A DNA stretch of 64,000 bases from NCBI RefSeq assembly GCF_001083785.1, contig NZ_LAVL01000038.1:1-64000 (forward strand). Direction: 5' to 3'. Position numbers and translations under genes: made by a program. The notes under the pieces were generated by a model that was not told the DNA's origin, did not search any database, and was given only the letters and a program-made list of their open reading frames with translations. Source of the DNA: Nonomuraea sp. SBT364. Lineage in GTDB: Bacteria; Actinomycetota; Actinomycetes; Streptosporangiales; Streptosporangiaceae. Of this stretch, positions 28,507 through 37,988 are shown piece by piece; the stretch's first letter is position 1; every line of letters begins with the position of its first letter.

Positions 28507-28565
28507 CTGAAGACCTCGATTCGACAGGAAACGGAGGTAGATCGTATCGCCGGCCCAGAAGTGGA

Positions 28566-29423
28566 TCACAAGTCCTTACGGCCGAAGGACGCCGCAGCCA
28601 GGCCCCAGATCATCGCCACCCACAGCGCGGCCCACCCGAGGTAGACCGCCGTCAGCGGCGCCTCGGCCAGGAAGGGGAAACCGTCGAGCTCCGCGCCGAA
28701 CCGCGCCAGCACGACCGGGTCCTGGAACGCGTGCATGGCTCCGCGCCACAGCCCGTCGGTGGGCAGGAGCATCCGCGAGACGGCGCCGACGCGCGCGATG
28801 CCCTCGTTGCCGAGCGCTTCGCCGATGCCGCCCACCACCCCGGCGACCCAGGTGGCGCCGAACAGGCCCACCGCGACGACGCCCGAGGCCATCGGCGAGA
28901 CGACCGTCGCCAGCAGCAACCCCAGGGTGAGCAGCACGATCGTCTGCCCCGCGAGCAGCGCGAGGGCGAGCGCCGGCTGCGGCGGCCAGTAGCCGACCGT
29001 GCCCAGGACGACGAGGCACTGGGCCAGCCCGGCGAGCACGATGAAGCCGCTGCCGAACAGCACCAGCCCCAGCCACTTGCCCAGCAGCACCGCCGAGCGG
29101 CGGACCGGCCGGGCGAGTACGGCCAGCGCGATCCCCGACTCCGTCTCGCCGGACAGCGTCGGCCCGGCCAGGAAGGCGGTGCCGAGCGCCGCGATCAGGC
29201 TGAAGCCGAACATCACGAGATTGAGCAGCTGGGAAGCCGCCAGCCGGGCCTGGCCGCTGGTCAGCGTACCGAGGCCGGACTCGGCCGCCAGCCGTGAGAA
29301 TCCCCAGCCGCTCAGCAGGAGCAGTACGACGGTGAGCACGGCGATGGCCAGCAGAGCCCGCCGCCGGGACGCCTCGCGCAGGGTGAGCGCGGCGATGGCC
29401 AGGACCGTCCGGAGCGCCGTCAT
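28566..29423 (-). CDS. ABC transporter permease (NosY/ABC-2 type)
   Basis: 285 residues with about six membrane helices; typical ABC-2 features include LAGPTLSGETESGIALAVLA and RPVRRSAVLLGKWLG between helices. Its start overlaps the ATP-binding subunit gene by 4 bp. With the two genes upstream it forms one operon (31233 to 28566). Confidence 0.85.
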   Translation of the reverse strand: MTALRTVLAIAALTLREASRRRALLAIAVLTVVLLLLSGWGFSRLAAESGLGTLTSGQARLAASQLLNLVMFGFSLIAALGTAFLAGPTLSGETESGIALAVLARPVRRSAVLLGKWLGLVLFGSGFIVLAGLAQCLVVLGTVGYWPPQPALALALLAGQTIVLLTLGLLLATVVSPMASGVVAVGLFGATWVAGVVGGIGEALGNEGIARVGAVSRMLLPTDGLWRGAMHAFQDPVVLARFGAELDGFPFLAEAPLTAVYLGWAALWVAMIWGLAAASFGRKDL

Positions 29424-30382
29424 CGGTCACCTCCCTGACCGGCGCGCAGAATGCCGAGCAGGCGCTCTTCCAGGCTGATCCGGGCGGGCTCGACCGCGTG
29501 CACCCGCACCGCCAGGGTGACCAGGTCGCGCACCACGTCAGGCACCACGTCACACCTCACGTCGCTCCCGGCCGTGCCGTCGTCGGCGGCCGGGAGCGCC
29601 ACGGTGAACCAGTCGCCGGCGCGGACCACGTCCCCGGTCGCGGCCAGGCGGGCCTCGGCCTCGGCGGAGACGTCCGTCAGGCGCAGCCGCAGCGCGCGCC
29701 GGCCGAGCAGTTCGGCGAGGGTCCCCGACGCGGCGACGCGTCCCCGGTCGAGGATGACGACACGATCGCAGACGCGTTCGACCTCGCCGATCAGGTGCGA
29801 GTTGAGCAGCACCGCGACGCCGCGCGACTTCAGCGACAGGACGATGTCACGTACGTCGGCGCGGCCGAGCGGGTCCAGAGCGCTGGTCGGTTCGTCCAGG
29901 ATCACCAGCTCGGGCCGGGCCACCAGGGCGACCGCCAGCCCGAGCCGCTGCTGCATCCCCTTCGAGAAGCCGCCCACGCGATCATCGGCGCGGTCGGCCA
30001 GACCGACGAGGGACAGGCACTCGCGCCGCTCCCGCGCGGGCACGCCGGCCTCCGCCAAGCGGACGTGGAGCGCCAGCACCTCGGCCGCGCTCAGCCACGG
30101 CTGATACCGGAAGAGCTCCGGCAGGTAGCCGACGCGAGCGCGCGCGGCCGGGTCGTGGGCGGGGCGTCCGAGGAGCATCGCCTCTCCCGCGTCGGGGCGG
30201 ACCAGGCCGAGGAGCATCTTGATCACGGTGGACTTGCCGGCGCCGTTCGGGCCGAGCAGCCCGACCACCTCGCCGCGGCCCACCTCAAGGGACACGTCGT
30301 CGACCGCGGGCCGCCTGCCGTACCGCCTGCGCAGGCCGGAGCACCAGACGGCGGGCGTCGGCGGATCACCGGCCGCGGTCAT
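29420..30382 (-). CDS. ABC transporter ATP-binding protein
   Basis: 320 residues: Walker A GPNGAGKST (about residue 46), signature FSKGMQQRLG (the usual LSGG is here FSKG, seen in NosF-like ATPases), Walker B LVILDEPTSALDP and an H-loop in NSHLIGEVE. The C-terminal about 90 residues are an accessory domain. It is encoded between a secreted-protein gene and the permease with 2-bp and overlapping junctions. The resemblance to NosF/NosY is at family level only; no Nos genes are nearby. Confidence 0.88.
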   Translation of the reverse strand: MTAAGDPPTPAVWCSGLRRRYGRRPAVDDVSLEVGRGEVVGLLGPNGAGKSTVIKMLLGLVRPDAGEAMLLGRPAHDPAARARVGYLPELFRYQPWLSAAEVLALHVRLAEAGVPARERRECLSLVGLADRADDRVGGFSKGMQQRLGLAVALVARPELVILDEPTSALDPLGRADVRDIVLSLKSRGVAVLLNSHLIGEVERVCDRVVILDRGRVAASGTLAELLGRRALRLRLTDVSAEAEARLAATGDVVRAGDWFTVALPAADDGTAGSDVRCDVVPDVVRDLVTLAVRVHAVEPARISLEERLLGILRAGQGGDR

Positions 30383-30384
30383 GC

Positions 30385-31233
30385 TCACCTCAGCTCCCGG
30401 GCGACCGCCAGGACCTCGCCGGCGTCCAGCGCGCCCGCCACGGCGGTCACCACGCCGTCGTCCACCCACACGACGGCCGCCAGCGTACGGTCACGGGTCG
30501 CCAGCACCGTGGCGGGCACCCCGTTCACCCGCGCCCGCGACGTGGTGACCCGCTCGGCCGGCACGGGCAGCGGCAGGGTGGCGTCGTCCGCGCCGAACGT
30601 GCGCAGCAGCGCCGCGACGTCACCGGGCAGCCCGGGGAGCGACAGCAGGTAGTCGCGCACGGCCTCGTAGGCGACGCCCGACGACAGGGCCTTGGGCGCG
30701 ACGGCGCGGCCCACGACCAGGGCGGGCACCCCGGCCGGCTGCGACCAGATCCCGGCCAGCCCCGGGCCCGCGACCAGGCGCACCTGCTCGCCGTCCAGTC
30801 CCGGCGGGGGAGGCGGCACCGGTTTCCCCGCCTCGGCGGCGGCCTTCGCGGCGCGCTCCGCGGAGAAGGTGAAGGTGGCGCTCACCTCGCCGCCGACCTG
30901 GTAGACCGGCTCGCCGCCGACGCCGCGCGGCAGGGTCTTCACCTGCGGCACGTCGAGACCGGTCCGCGCCGCCGCGGCCGCCGCGTCGGGGACCTCGCGC
31001 ACGTCGCCGTCGCCGGTCACGACGACGTCGCCGTACGCGCTCAGGTCGGGCAGCGCGATGAGGTCGGCGGTGCCCACGCTGACCGGGGCGATCTGCTCGG
31101 TGTGGAAGATCCGCACCCAGTCGTTGGCGGCGGCGGTGCCCCCGCCGGCCAGCACGACGGCGACGGCCACGGCGGCGGCCACGGGACCACGCACTCTCCC
31201 GGCATGACCGGCGGCCCGTTCTGTGGGATGACG
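30385..31233 (-). CDS. membrane-anchored extracytoplasmic protein of an ABC exporter operon
   Basis: 282 residues; one hydrophobic helix at about residues 17-36 (VAAAVAVAVVLAGGGTAAA), then an extracytoplasmic domain with ADLIALPDLSAYGDV, a Pro run in GKPVPPPPPGLDGEQ and VLATRDRTLAAVVWVDDG. This resembles the proteins of unknown function encoded before NosFY-like exporters in actinobacteria. It ends 2 bp before the ATPase start, hence the same transcript. The role is unknown; it might sense or receive the exported compound. Confidence 0.65.
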   Translation of the reverse strand, partial: RHPTERAAGHAGRVRGPVAAAVAVAVVLAGGGTAAANDWVRIFHTEQIAPVSVGTADLIALPDLSAYGDVVVTGDGDVREVPDAAAAAARTGLDVPQVKTLPRGVGGEPVYQVGGEVSATFTFSAERAAKAAAEAGKPVPPPPPGLDGEQVRLVAGPGLAGIWSQPAGVPALVVGRAVAPKALSSGVAYEAVRDYLLSLPGLPGDVAALLRTFGADDATLPLPVPAERVTTSRARVNGVPATVLATRDRTLAAVVWVDDGVVTAVAGALDAGEVLAVARELR

Positions 31234-31347
31234 CATGACGACTCCACTCCCTCTTCCCCTCGGCACGGCGTCATCAAAGCAGGTCGGTATGCGCATGCCG
31301 CGCAGCCTTTGTGAGGGTCCGGTGCACGTTTCGTGAGGGGTTGCCGC

Positions 31348-31908
31348 CTACCGGTAGGGCGTCACGTCAATGAGAACGTACGAAGCAGATCTCGGCGCAT
31401 TGCTTGTGACCGCTTTTCCCACGTCGGCCCCATGGTTTGTGATGCTGTGGACACGCTTGATGCTCAACCTCGTGAATTCCCATTTGGGGGATTCCATGCT
31501 GATGCTGGAGTAGTTCGGTTTGCCCGACAACACCCAACCGCGCTCTTCCAGGCGCGTACGCGCCTTGATGGCAGCCTCCTCGAACGAGGAAGCGCCCATA
31601 TCCATGATCAGGATGTTGCACACCTGAACCGTGTTCTCGTAGATCGGGTCCACGATGGTCTGCGCCATGATCGTGCCGATGCCGCTCACCTCGCGAAGTG
31701 CCTCGGGGGCGACTTCGATCGTCTCGTGGGGCAGCAGCCCTTCGCCCGACACCACGCGCTTCACCACCAGCGCTTGGCCGCCGAGCACGATCAGGGCTCC
31801 CGCGGTGGGGCGGCCCTGCCGGTTGATCACATGATGTCCGGGCAGCATAGCCACGAGCCGGTATGGCCGGACATGTCTGTCCCTCCGGGTGAAGATCACG
31901 CTTGCCAT
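31348..31908 (-). CDS. hypothetical protein, unknown
   Basis: An open frame of 186 codons from ATG 31908 (or 166 from ATG 31848). No strong ribosome binding site is seen at either. The product has IVLGGQALVVKRVVSGEGLL, TIVDPIYENTVQVCNILIMD and a charged C-terminal half; no membrane segment or known domain is clear. Base composition in the 3' half is less GC-rich than neighbouring genes, which hints at transfer. Confidence 0.5.
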   Translation of the reverse strand: MASVIFTRRDRHVRPYRLVAMLPGHHVINRQGRPTAGALIVLGGQALVVKRVVSGEGLLPHETIEVAPEALREVSGIGTIMAQTIVDPIYENTVQVCNILIMDMGASSFEEAAIKARTRLEERGWVLSGKPNYSSISMESPKWEFTRLSIKRVHSITNHGADVGKAVTSNAPRSASYVLIDVTPYR

Positions 31909-31946
31909 CCGGAGTGGCGGGCCGCCCGGGGTGGGCGGCCCGTCGC

Positions 31947-33844
31947 TCAGTTGTAGACGCGCACCTCCAGCAGGCCGACCGACGCCTGGCCGCTCTGCAG
32001 CACCACCCGCAGCCGCGCGGTGCTGACCGGGGTGAAGGTGACCCGGTTGTAGGTCCCGGCCACGGTGCCGTAGCCGCTCGGGCCGGCCACGTCCACGTAC
32101 GCGCTGCCGTTCCAGTGCTGCAGCTTCCAGGAGGCGGGCACGCGGACGCCGCCGCCGTCGTCGAAGAAGTGGACCTCCGCCGACCTGATCGTCTGCCCGG
32201 CGGGCCAGGTCAGCTCGGCCCACTGGGTCCCGGTCTGCGGCCAGGTGCCCCAGCGCGGGCCGGTCACCGCGCCGTCGTTGATCGCGGCGACGCTCTCCCA
32301 GGGAGAGGTGTACGAGGCCGACGGCGTCGCGCCCCGGGCGAGGTTGACCGGGTCGGGGGAGGGGCCGCCGAAGGCGAGGTCGTCGTCGCTGAAGACCGGA
32401 TGGGGCGGGTTCACGTCGTTCTCGCCGGGGCCGCCGTCGCAGCGGCGGTCCGGGTCGAACATCAGGTACGTCCCCGCGCCGCAGGGCGTGGCGGGCTCGG
32501 CGCCGCCGCCGATGACCACCCGCCCGCTGAGCGCGGCCCCGCCCTGGACGAGGGCGTTGTCCCTGACCACGGCGTCGCCGGTGACGGTGGCGCCGCTGTT
32601 GACCCAGGCCAGACCCTCGACGCGGGCGTTGCCGCTGACGGTGGCGTTGCCGTACACGGCGGCTCTCGGGCCGACGTAGGCGGTGGCGGCCACGTTCGCC
32701 CTGTTGTCCACCCAGCCGCCGCCGTTGGCGTGCCAGTGGCCGTTGCCCGGCGCGGGCGGCTTCACGTGGCCGGGCTCGAAGCCCCAGGGCGTGGCGCCCT
32801 GGAGACGGAACTGGTACGGGTAGCGGTGGTTGCGGGGATAGCCGTCGAGGAAGGCGTACTTGTGCACGGTGCCGGGCGCGCCGGTGACGACGAGGTAGAC
32901 GTCCTTCTCACCGGGCTGGGTCTGGAAGGTCACCTCGCCGTTGGACGAGGTGTGGACGGGGCCGTAGCGCGGGGTCCCGTTCCTGACCGCGACGAACCCG
33001 TACGACCACCCCGACTGGGCCGCGGCGTTGACGTGGCCGCGGAACCGCAGCCGGATGAGCGCGCCGTCGCCGCCCGGCACGAGCCGGATCTTGTTGTAGC
33101 CGTAGTCGGACGGCGCGAGCGCGTCCGGGACGCGGAAGTGCCCGGCGGCGGCGTTGACGGCCTCCACCGGCACGCCGTTGTAGGCGGTGACGAAGGGATA
33201 GAGGCTGTTGACGAACGGCATGAAGTCGGCCCGGTTGGAGTAGTCCCAGGTGACGTTGCGCTGGGCGTACTCGCCGAGGCGCCGGTTGAGCTCGGCCTGG
33301 TCGATGCCCGCGACGCGGCGGTAGACCTCCAGCGGGTGCTCGGTGTCGCGCGCCTCGTTCCAGATGCGGTTGAACATGGGCAGGCCGTCGCGGTCCTTGA
33401 TGTACTGCAGGAGCATCCAGGCGCCGTAGTGGTGGCGGCTGCTGCTGTAGGCGAGGTTCTCGGTGCGGATGAACCTGGTGAGGTCGCCCGCGGCCGTCCT
33501 CGGGTAGACCTGCATCGCCATGAACTCGGCGCTGGCCTCCCAGAACGTCCCGGCGCCGGGGTGGGTGAACCCGTAGCCCGGCCGGCCGAGGAAGGTGTAG
33601 TTCTGGAAGACGTGCGCCAGCTCGTGCGCCAGGCCCCAGGACCCGGGGAGCGCGGCGGCGGGGGCGATGTTGATGACGCCGACCCGGCCGTCGGTGGAGC
33701 CGCCCGTGGCCCAGGCGTCGAGGGGCGCGTTCGACCAGGTCCTGGTGATGATCACGATGATCTTGTGCTGGGCCAGGAGGCCGGTCTCCGGTGTGAACCG
33801 CATGGTGTTCACGTAGAAGGAGTAGAGGTTGGCCTCCCAGTACT
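31947..33844 (-). pseudogene. 3' part of a discoidin-containing secreted zinc-peptidase-like gene, split by the transposon
   Basis: The frame continues from WEANLYSFYVNTMRFTPETG at the transposon edge. It holds an HELAH zinc motif with WEASAEFMAMQ further on, a beta-sandwich, a left-handed beta-helix-like repeat (NATVSGNARVEGLAWVNSGA) and a C-terminal F5/8C discoidin domain (SYTSPWESVAAINDGA ... VGLLEVRVYN). The 5' part is at 59347-59623. Joined without the insert and one repeat copy, it gives 722 residues in a single frame. As it stands, the piece lacks its signal peptide and cannot be secreted. Confidence 0.9.
33839..33844. repeat. target-site duplication, left copy (AGTACT)
   Basis: AGTACT directly precedes the left inverted repeat and recurs directly after the right one (59347-59352). 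Six bases match; Tn3 elements usually duplicate five, so one matching base may be chance or belong to the element. Confidence 0.85.
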
Positions 33845-33886
33845 AGTGGAACGATGAGCCGGGGTTAGCGTCACATGATTTGACAC
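33845..33886 (+). repeat. left terminal inverted repeat (42 bp)
   Basis: It begins AGTGGAACGATGAGCCGGGG and ends CATGATTTGACAC. The right end carries its inverse complement with one difference at position 23 (A here, G there). Beyond 42 bp similarity stops. Confidence 0.93.
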
Positions 33887-33915
33887 ACCGCCTCTGGCCA
33901 GGCCAGTCTTGCGCG

Positions 33916-34200
33916 GTGGCAGATTCAGAGGGTGTGGCGTTCCTGCGGTCTGATGTTGCCCGGTTCTGCGGCGAGATCGCCGATCTGGCGCCGGCGGTAC
34001 GGCTGGCCCGACTGGCGGAGCTCAAGGCGATGCTCGATGATGTCACCTCGCAGGCGATGGCCGCGGCGATGGCGGACGCTCGCAGTGAGGGGTGGGGGCT
34101 GCGCCGGATCGGCAGGTATGCCGGGGTCTCCCATGAACAGGTCCGGCGGACGCTTGCGCCGTCCGAGGCGCAGCCCATCACGCCCGAGGTGAAGCGGTGA
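33916..34200 (+). CDS. small HTH protein next to the left repeat
   Basis: GTG 33916 opens 94 codons (a GTG at 33934 is also possible). The C-terminal part, EGWGLRRIGRYAGVSHEQVR, is a sigma-70 region-4-like or resolvase-like HTH; the N-terminal half is helical (AVRLARLAELKAMLDDVTSQ). It lies 29 bp inside the left repeat and ends 15 bp before the convergent tnpA stop. A role in transposition or its control is only suggested by position. Confidence 0.62.
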   Translation: MADSEGVAFLRSDVARFCGEIADLAPAVRLARLAELKAMLDDVTSQAMAAAMADARSEGWGLRRIGRYAGVSHEQVRRTLAPSEAQPITPEVKR

Positions 34201-34215
34201 TGCGGCCTGGTGGGG

Positions 34216-37200
34216 TTACTGGCCGGGCGGGGGTGTGCGCAGCGGGCGCAGGGCACCATCCCGGATGATCTCCGGCAAGGCGAAGTTGTAGCGGCCCAGG
34301 AAGTTGAAATGCTCGAATCCCAGTGGGGAAAGCCGGGCGATGTCGGCGGCTGCTATCTTCTTTCCTTCGGCACGGATTTCGTCCAGCGCGCGAGCCGTAT
34401 AAACCGTATTCCACAGAATGCAGACGTTGGTGATGAAACCCAGCGTCCCTAGTTGATCTTCCTGGCCTTCTTTGTATTTCTGCCGGAGTTCGCCCTTTTG
34501 GCCGTGGAAGATTTTCCTGGCCAGCGTGTGGCGCGATTCTTGCCGGTTGAGCTGAGTTTGCACACGGCGGCGCAGGAGTTCGTCATCGAAGTAGCAGGCC
34601 AGGTAGGTGGAGCGATCCAGCTTGCCCAGCTCCATCAGCGCCCGGCCGATCGGCGTGGGTGTGCCGCCGCCGGCGAAGTAGCGAAACAACTCGCTGGCCT
34701 TGACCGCGCCGGTGGACAGGGACGCGGCGACGCGTAGCAGGTCATCCCAGTTGTCGCGGATGAGGCCGAGGTTGACGCGGCTGCGGATCAGGCCCTCCAG
34801 CCGTCCGTAGTGGGCGGCCGGGTCGGCGCGGAAGAGGGTGGCGCTGCCGACGTCGGCCAGGCGCGGGGAGAACTGCCAGCCCAGCAGTCGGAAGATGCCA
34901 AAAGCGATTTCGGAGGCCCCCGAGGTGTCGGAGGCGATCTCGGTCGGCTTCAGCGAGGTCTCCTGCTCTAGCAGTCCTTCCAGGATGTAATACCAATCCT
35001 TCGGCGTGCCGGGAATGACGATGCCGTGAAAGCCGGTGAATTGGTCGGAGGTGAAGTTGTAGTAGGTGACGCCCTTGGCGCCCTTGCCTTTCCCCCAGTA
35101 TTTGGTGTTGGGCCCGGCGTTGATGGTTTTGACCGGGACGACGAAACGCAGCCCGTCGGCGGAGGCCAATTCGCCGCCGCCCCAGGCATGCACGAGATCC
35201 AGCTTGGTATGGTGGTCGACGAGGGCGGCGTTGGCGGCGGTGATGGTGGCCGCGCGCAGATAGTTCTGCTCCACCCAGAACAGCCGGTCCAGCGCGAGCG
35301 CCGGATCACCTTCGCAGACCATCGGCCGCATCCCGACATTCATGGACTGGGCGACCAGCACGGCGGCGATCGAGGTGATCATGTTCTCCTTGCGAGAGGG
35401 CGAGTCGCCCGACAGGTGGGTGAAGTGGTCCAGGCAGCCGGTCCAGGCGTGCACTTCCAGCAGCGCCTCGGGCAGGTCGACGACGGGGATGCGGGCGTCG
35501 ACGTCGGCGCGCAGCGCGGTCAGCGAGGCGGGCTCGTCCAGGCGGTCCAGGCCGGTCAGGACGAGGCGGTCCTTGCCGCCCTCGTCCTTCTCCAGGCGCA
35601 CCCAGTCGTTCTGGCCGTCCTCATCTCCCGACAGACCTGCGGCGAGCTGTTTGTAGGCGTGATCCAGGGTGGTGGCCCAGCGCTGCACGTCATGCTCGGG
35701 ATCGGGGGACAGGCCCAGCTCCTCACAGATCTTCGGCCGGGCCTTCTCCCACGCTTGGCCGGTCAGCAGCCCGGCGGTGGGGTCGCCCCATTTGCGCAGG
35801 CCCGGTACGAACACCTCGTGGCGGCGTAACGACTCGCGCAACCGTTCGACCGCGGCCAGGGTGTAGGCCTGCTTGTCGAAGGCGCCCGCGAACTCGCCGC
35901 GTTTGGGAAAGACCCGCCGGTGCCAGGCGGAGGTCAGGAAAGCGGCGGGGACCTCCTCGGTGGAGATGTCGGTGCGGCGCCGTTCGATCGCGCGCAGGAA
36001 GTCGATCGCCTCCAGCACCTCATGCCCCGGCCGTATCCCCTGGCCCGGCGCCTCCAGGGCGGCGCCCGCGTCGAAGTCGAGGTGCTTGAGCAGCTTGGGC
36101 AGGAAGCGCCGCACGGTCGCGTAGCGCTCTGTCAGCTCCTCGTGCAGGTGCTCATCCGGTTCGCGGGCGATGTCGGCCACGACGTCGGCGGCGGCGTGGA
36201 TGGCGGCGATGTCCATCTGCTGCAGGGCGGCGCGGATGTCGGCCTCTGGCTCCTGGGCGACGGAACAGATCGTGAGCCACACCTCGCGCAGCATGATCGC
36301 CGCGCCGTCCAGATCCTTGAGGGTGCGGATGCGTTCCTTGTTGGCCTTGAAGGCCGCGGTGCGCAGCAGGTCGCCGACAACCAGGTCGAACACCTCGATC
36401 GCCTCATCGGCCGAGGTCGGCTCCATCACCTGGGCGAAGGCTACCAAGGTGGCCAGCTTACGATCTCCGCCCAGGGCGTCGACAGCCTGGGCGCGGGCGG
36501 CATTGGCGAAGCGGGCCAGCGCGGCGATCCGGCCTGGCGGGATGGCCGACAGGTCCCAGGTGGTGGCGCCCAGGGCGCGCAGGTCCAGGTGCCGGTCGAC
36601 GGCCTTGGCCACGCCAGCGCCGCTGACGTCGGTGGGGCTGCGCCGCAGCCGGTCCAGCTTGGAGACCCGGCGGCCCTCCTCCACCACGACCAGGTCCTCC
36701 AGGGCGCGGCGCTGGTGGGGGCTGGGGGCGGCGGCCAGCAGTCGGTACTGGCGCAACGCCGCGCGTTCGCGCAGCCCGGCGATCATCCGCTCCAGGGTGG
36801 TGACGCCGGGCAGCAGGATCTTGGCCTCGACTAGGCGGTGGGTGACCAGGTCGAACAAGACGATCGGGCGTTCACTGCCGTTCCACACCCGCCGATACAC
36901 CCAGCGGGCCAGGGCGAACCACTGCTCGAACGCGAAGCTGGTGTAGCCGTGCGCTTCGCGGATCAGTTTCTGGTGATCCCAGCGCGCCTCCTTCTCCCCG
37001 TACCCCTTCAGATCGGCCGGATCCAGGCCGAGTTGCTCGGCGATATAGTCGATCACCACGGTCGGCGCGTCGGCCGGGTCGGCCAGGAAGGTGCCGAGGA
37101 AACGCACCGTCCCGAGTTGGAGGGCGTAGCCGATTTGGTTGCGGGCGCCGTTGGCGGTCATCGCCTGGCGCCGGGCGGCGGCGTCCAGGTGGAAGAAGGC

Positions 37201-37281
37201 GCCCAGCTGTGCGGGGTCGGGGACGCCGTTGAAGACGCCCCATCGGCTGCGTTGCTCCTCGGACAGGAAGTTGACCGGCAT
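34216..37281 (-). CDS. tnpA: Tn3-family transposase
   Basis: ATG 37281 has GAGGAGG 5 bp upstream; 1021 residues, the normal full length. The N-terminus (FLSEEQRSRWGVFNGVPDPA) is the DNA-binding DUF4158 part. The catalytic domain has the three acidic positions in ASADGLRF, IASDTSGASE and ARALDEIRAEG. It ends RLSPLGFEHFNFLGRYNF. It binds the 42-bp ends and performs replicative transposition. It reads towards the left repeat. A 15-bp hairpin lies just upstream of its ribosome binding site, which may limit its expression. Confidence 0.95.
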   Translation of the reverse strand: MPVNFLSEEQRSRWGVFNGVPDPAQLGAFFHLDAAARRQAMTANGARNQIGYALQLGTVRFLGTFLADPADAPTVVIDYIAEQLGLDPADLKGYGEKEARWDHQKLIREAHGYTSFAFEQWFALARWVYRRVWNGSERPIVLFDLVTHRLVEAKILLPGVTTLERMIAGLRERAALRQYRLLAAAPSPHQRRALEDLVVVEEGRRVSKLDRLRRSPTDVSGAGVAKAVDRHLDLRALGATTWDLSAIPPGRIAALARFANAARAQAVDALGGDRKLATLVAFAQVMEPTSADEAIEVFDLVVGDLLRTAAFKANKERIRTLKDLDGAAIMLREVWLTICSVAQEPEADIRAALQQMDIAAIHAAADVVADIAREPDEHLHEELTERYATVRRFLPKLLKHLDFDAGAALEAPGQGIRPGHEVLEAIDFLRAIERRRTDISTEEVPAAFLTSAWHRRVFPKRGEFAGAFDKQAYTLAAVERLRESLRRHEVFVPGLRKWGDPTAGLLTGQAWEKARPKICEELGLSPDPEHDVQRWATTLDHAYKQLAAGLSGDEDGQNDWVRLEKDEGGKDRLVLTGLDRLDEPASLTALRADVDARIPVVDLPEALLEVHAWTGCLDHFTHLSGDSPSRKENMITSIAAVLVAQSMNVGMRPMVCEGDPALALDRLFWVEQNYLRAATITAANAALVDHHTKLDLVHAWGGGELASADGLRFVVPVKTINAGPNTKYWGKGKGAKGVTYYNFTSDQFTGFHGIVIPGTPKDWYYILEGLLEQETSLKPTEIASDTSGASEIAFGIFRLLGWQFSPRLADVGSATLFRADPAAHYGRLEGLIRSRVNLGLIRDNWDDLLRVAASLSTGAVKASELFRYFAGGGTPTPIGRALMELGKLDRSTYLACYFDDELLRRRVQTQLNRQESRHTLARKIFHGQKGELRQKYKEGQEDQLGTLGFITNVCILWNTVYTARALDEIRAEGKKIAAADIARLSPLGFEHFNFLGRYNFALPEIIRDGALRPLRTPPPGQ

Positions 37282-37300
37282 GTGATCCTCCTCAGGCACG

Positions 37301-37343
37301 CCGGAGCGCCTTCACCTCGCCCAGCGTGGTGAAGGCGCTCCGG
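37301..37343. promoter_or_regulatory. 15-bp perfect hairpin in the tnpA leader
   Basis: CCGGAGCGCCTTCAC (37301-37315) and GTGAAGGCGCTCCGG (37329-37343) pair perfectly around a 13-nt loop. The hairpin ends 20 bp upstream of the tnpA start. It could be an operator, an RNA structure damping translation, or a terminator against readthrough into tnpA. Confidence 0.6.
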
Positions 37344-37508
37344 ATATCGCCGGCGGCCGGGTCGAGTGATCGACGTGGCCGAGTACGCGCTGAAGTGTGC
37401 CAGCCTCACGGCCTCATGGTCGGCCTCCGGGAGGATTGGACCGGATTGGCTCGGGTGCAGGGGGCGGAGGGCCGGCTCGGGTTGCTGGGATCAGAGGCGA
37501 TGGAGCGC

Positions 37509-37889
37509 TCAGCGGCCGGCATGACCGTAGGTGAGTGGGCATCGACCGGCGCGGCAGTCCTGCAGCCGCTCTGCCGCGGTGCGCCGGGCTTGGCTCAGCT
37601 CGGCGATCTTGGCGTCGAGCCGGTCCACCACCGTCTCCAGCCGCCAGCGTTCGCTGTCGCAGGTGGCCCCGCCCTGGTCGTGGGAGGTGAGGGCGTCGAC
37701 GACCTCGTCCAGGGTGAGGCCGAGTTCCTGCAGGGCTTTGGCCATCTGGATGCGTTCCACCGTCGTGGCGTCGAAGATGCGATACCCCGAGGGTCTGCGC
37801 TCGGCGGCGGGCAGGATGCCGCGCCGCTCGTAGAAGCGGACGGTGTCCACGGTGACCCCAGCCTCGCTGGCGACCTGTCCGATTTTCAC
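37509..37889 (-). CDS. MerR-family metal-type regulator
   Basis: GTG 37889; 126 residues. The winged helix reads MKIGQVASEAGVTVDTVRFY, ERRGILPAAERRPSGYR. The C-terminal cysteines in TCDSE (about residue 76) and DCRAGRCPL (about 113) resemble the metal-binding Cys set of MerR/ZntR-like sensors. It faces the Cys-Cys protein gene at 37989 across a promoter with a dyad in a 20-bp spacer. Confidence 0.85.
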   Translation of the reverse strand: MKIGQVASEAGVTVDTVRFYERRGILPAAERRPSGYRIFDATTVERIQMAKALQELGLTLDEVVDALTSHDQGGATCDSERWRLETVVDRLDAKIAELSQARRTAAERLQDCRAGRCPLTYGHAGR

Positions 37890-37902
37890 GGCATTCCACC
37901 CC

Positions 37903-37934
37903 TTGACTCTGGACTCAAGTCCAGACTCTACGGT
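37903..37934 (+). promoter_or_regulatory. MerR-type promoter, 20-bp spacer
   Basis: TTGACT (37903-37908), spacer 37909-37928 and TACGGT (37929-37934). The spacer holds CTGGACT-CA-AGTCCAG. An overlong spacer with a central dyad is the hallmark of MerR-activated promoters. It drives 37989. Confidence 0.75.
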
Positions 37935-37988
37935 TGTGGTGCGGGCGCCACAAGAGCGCCGGCCAGCCATCCCGAAGAGGAGCCCACC

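Noticed and set aside
31348..32223. A longer, 291-codon reading of the hypothetical gene
   Set aside because: The first about 105 codons are the antisense/out-of-frame shadow of the protease discoidin region; the coherent protein starts at 31908 or 31848.
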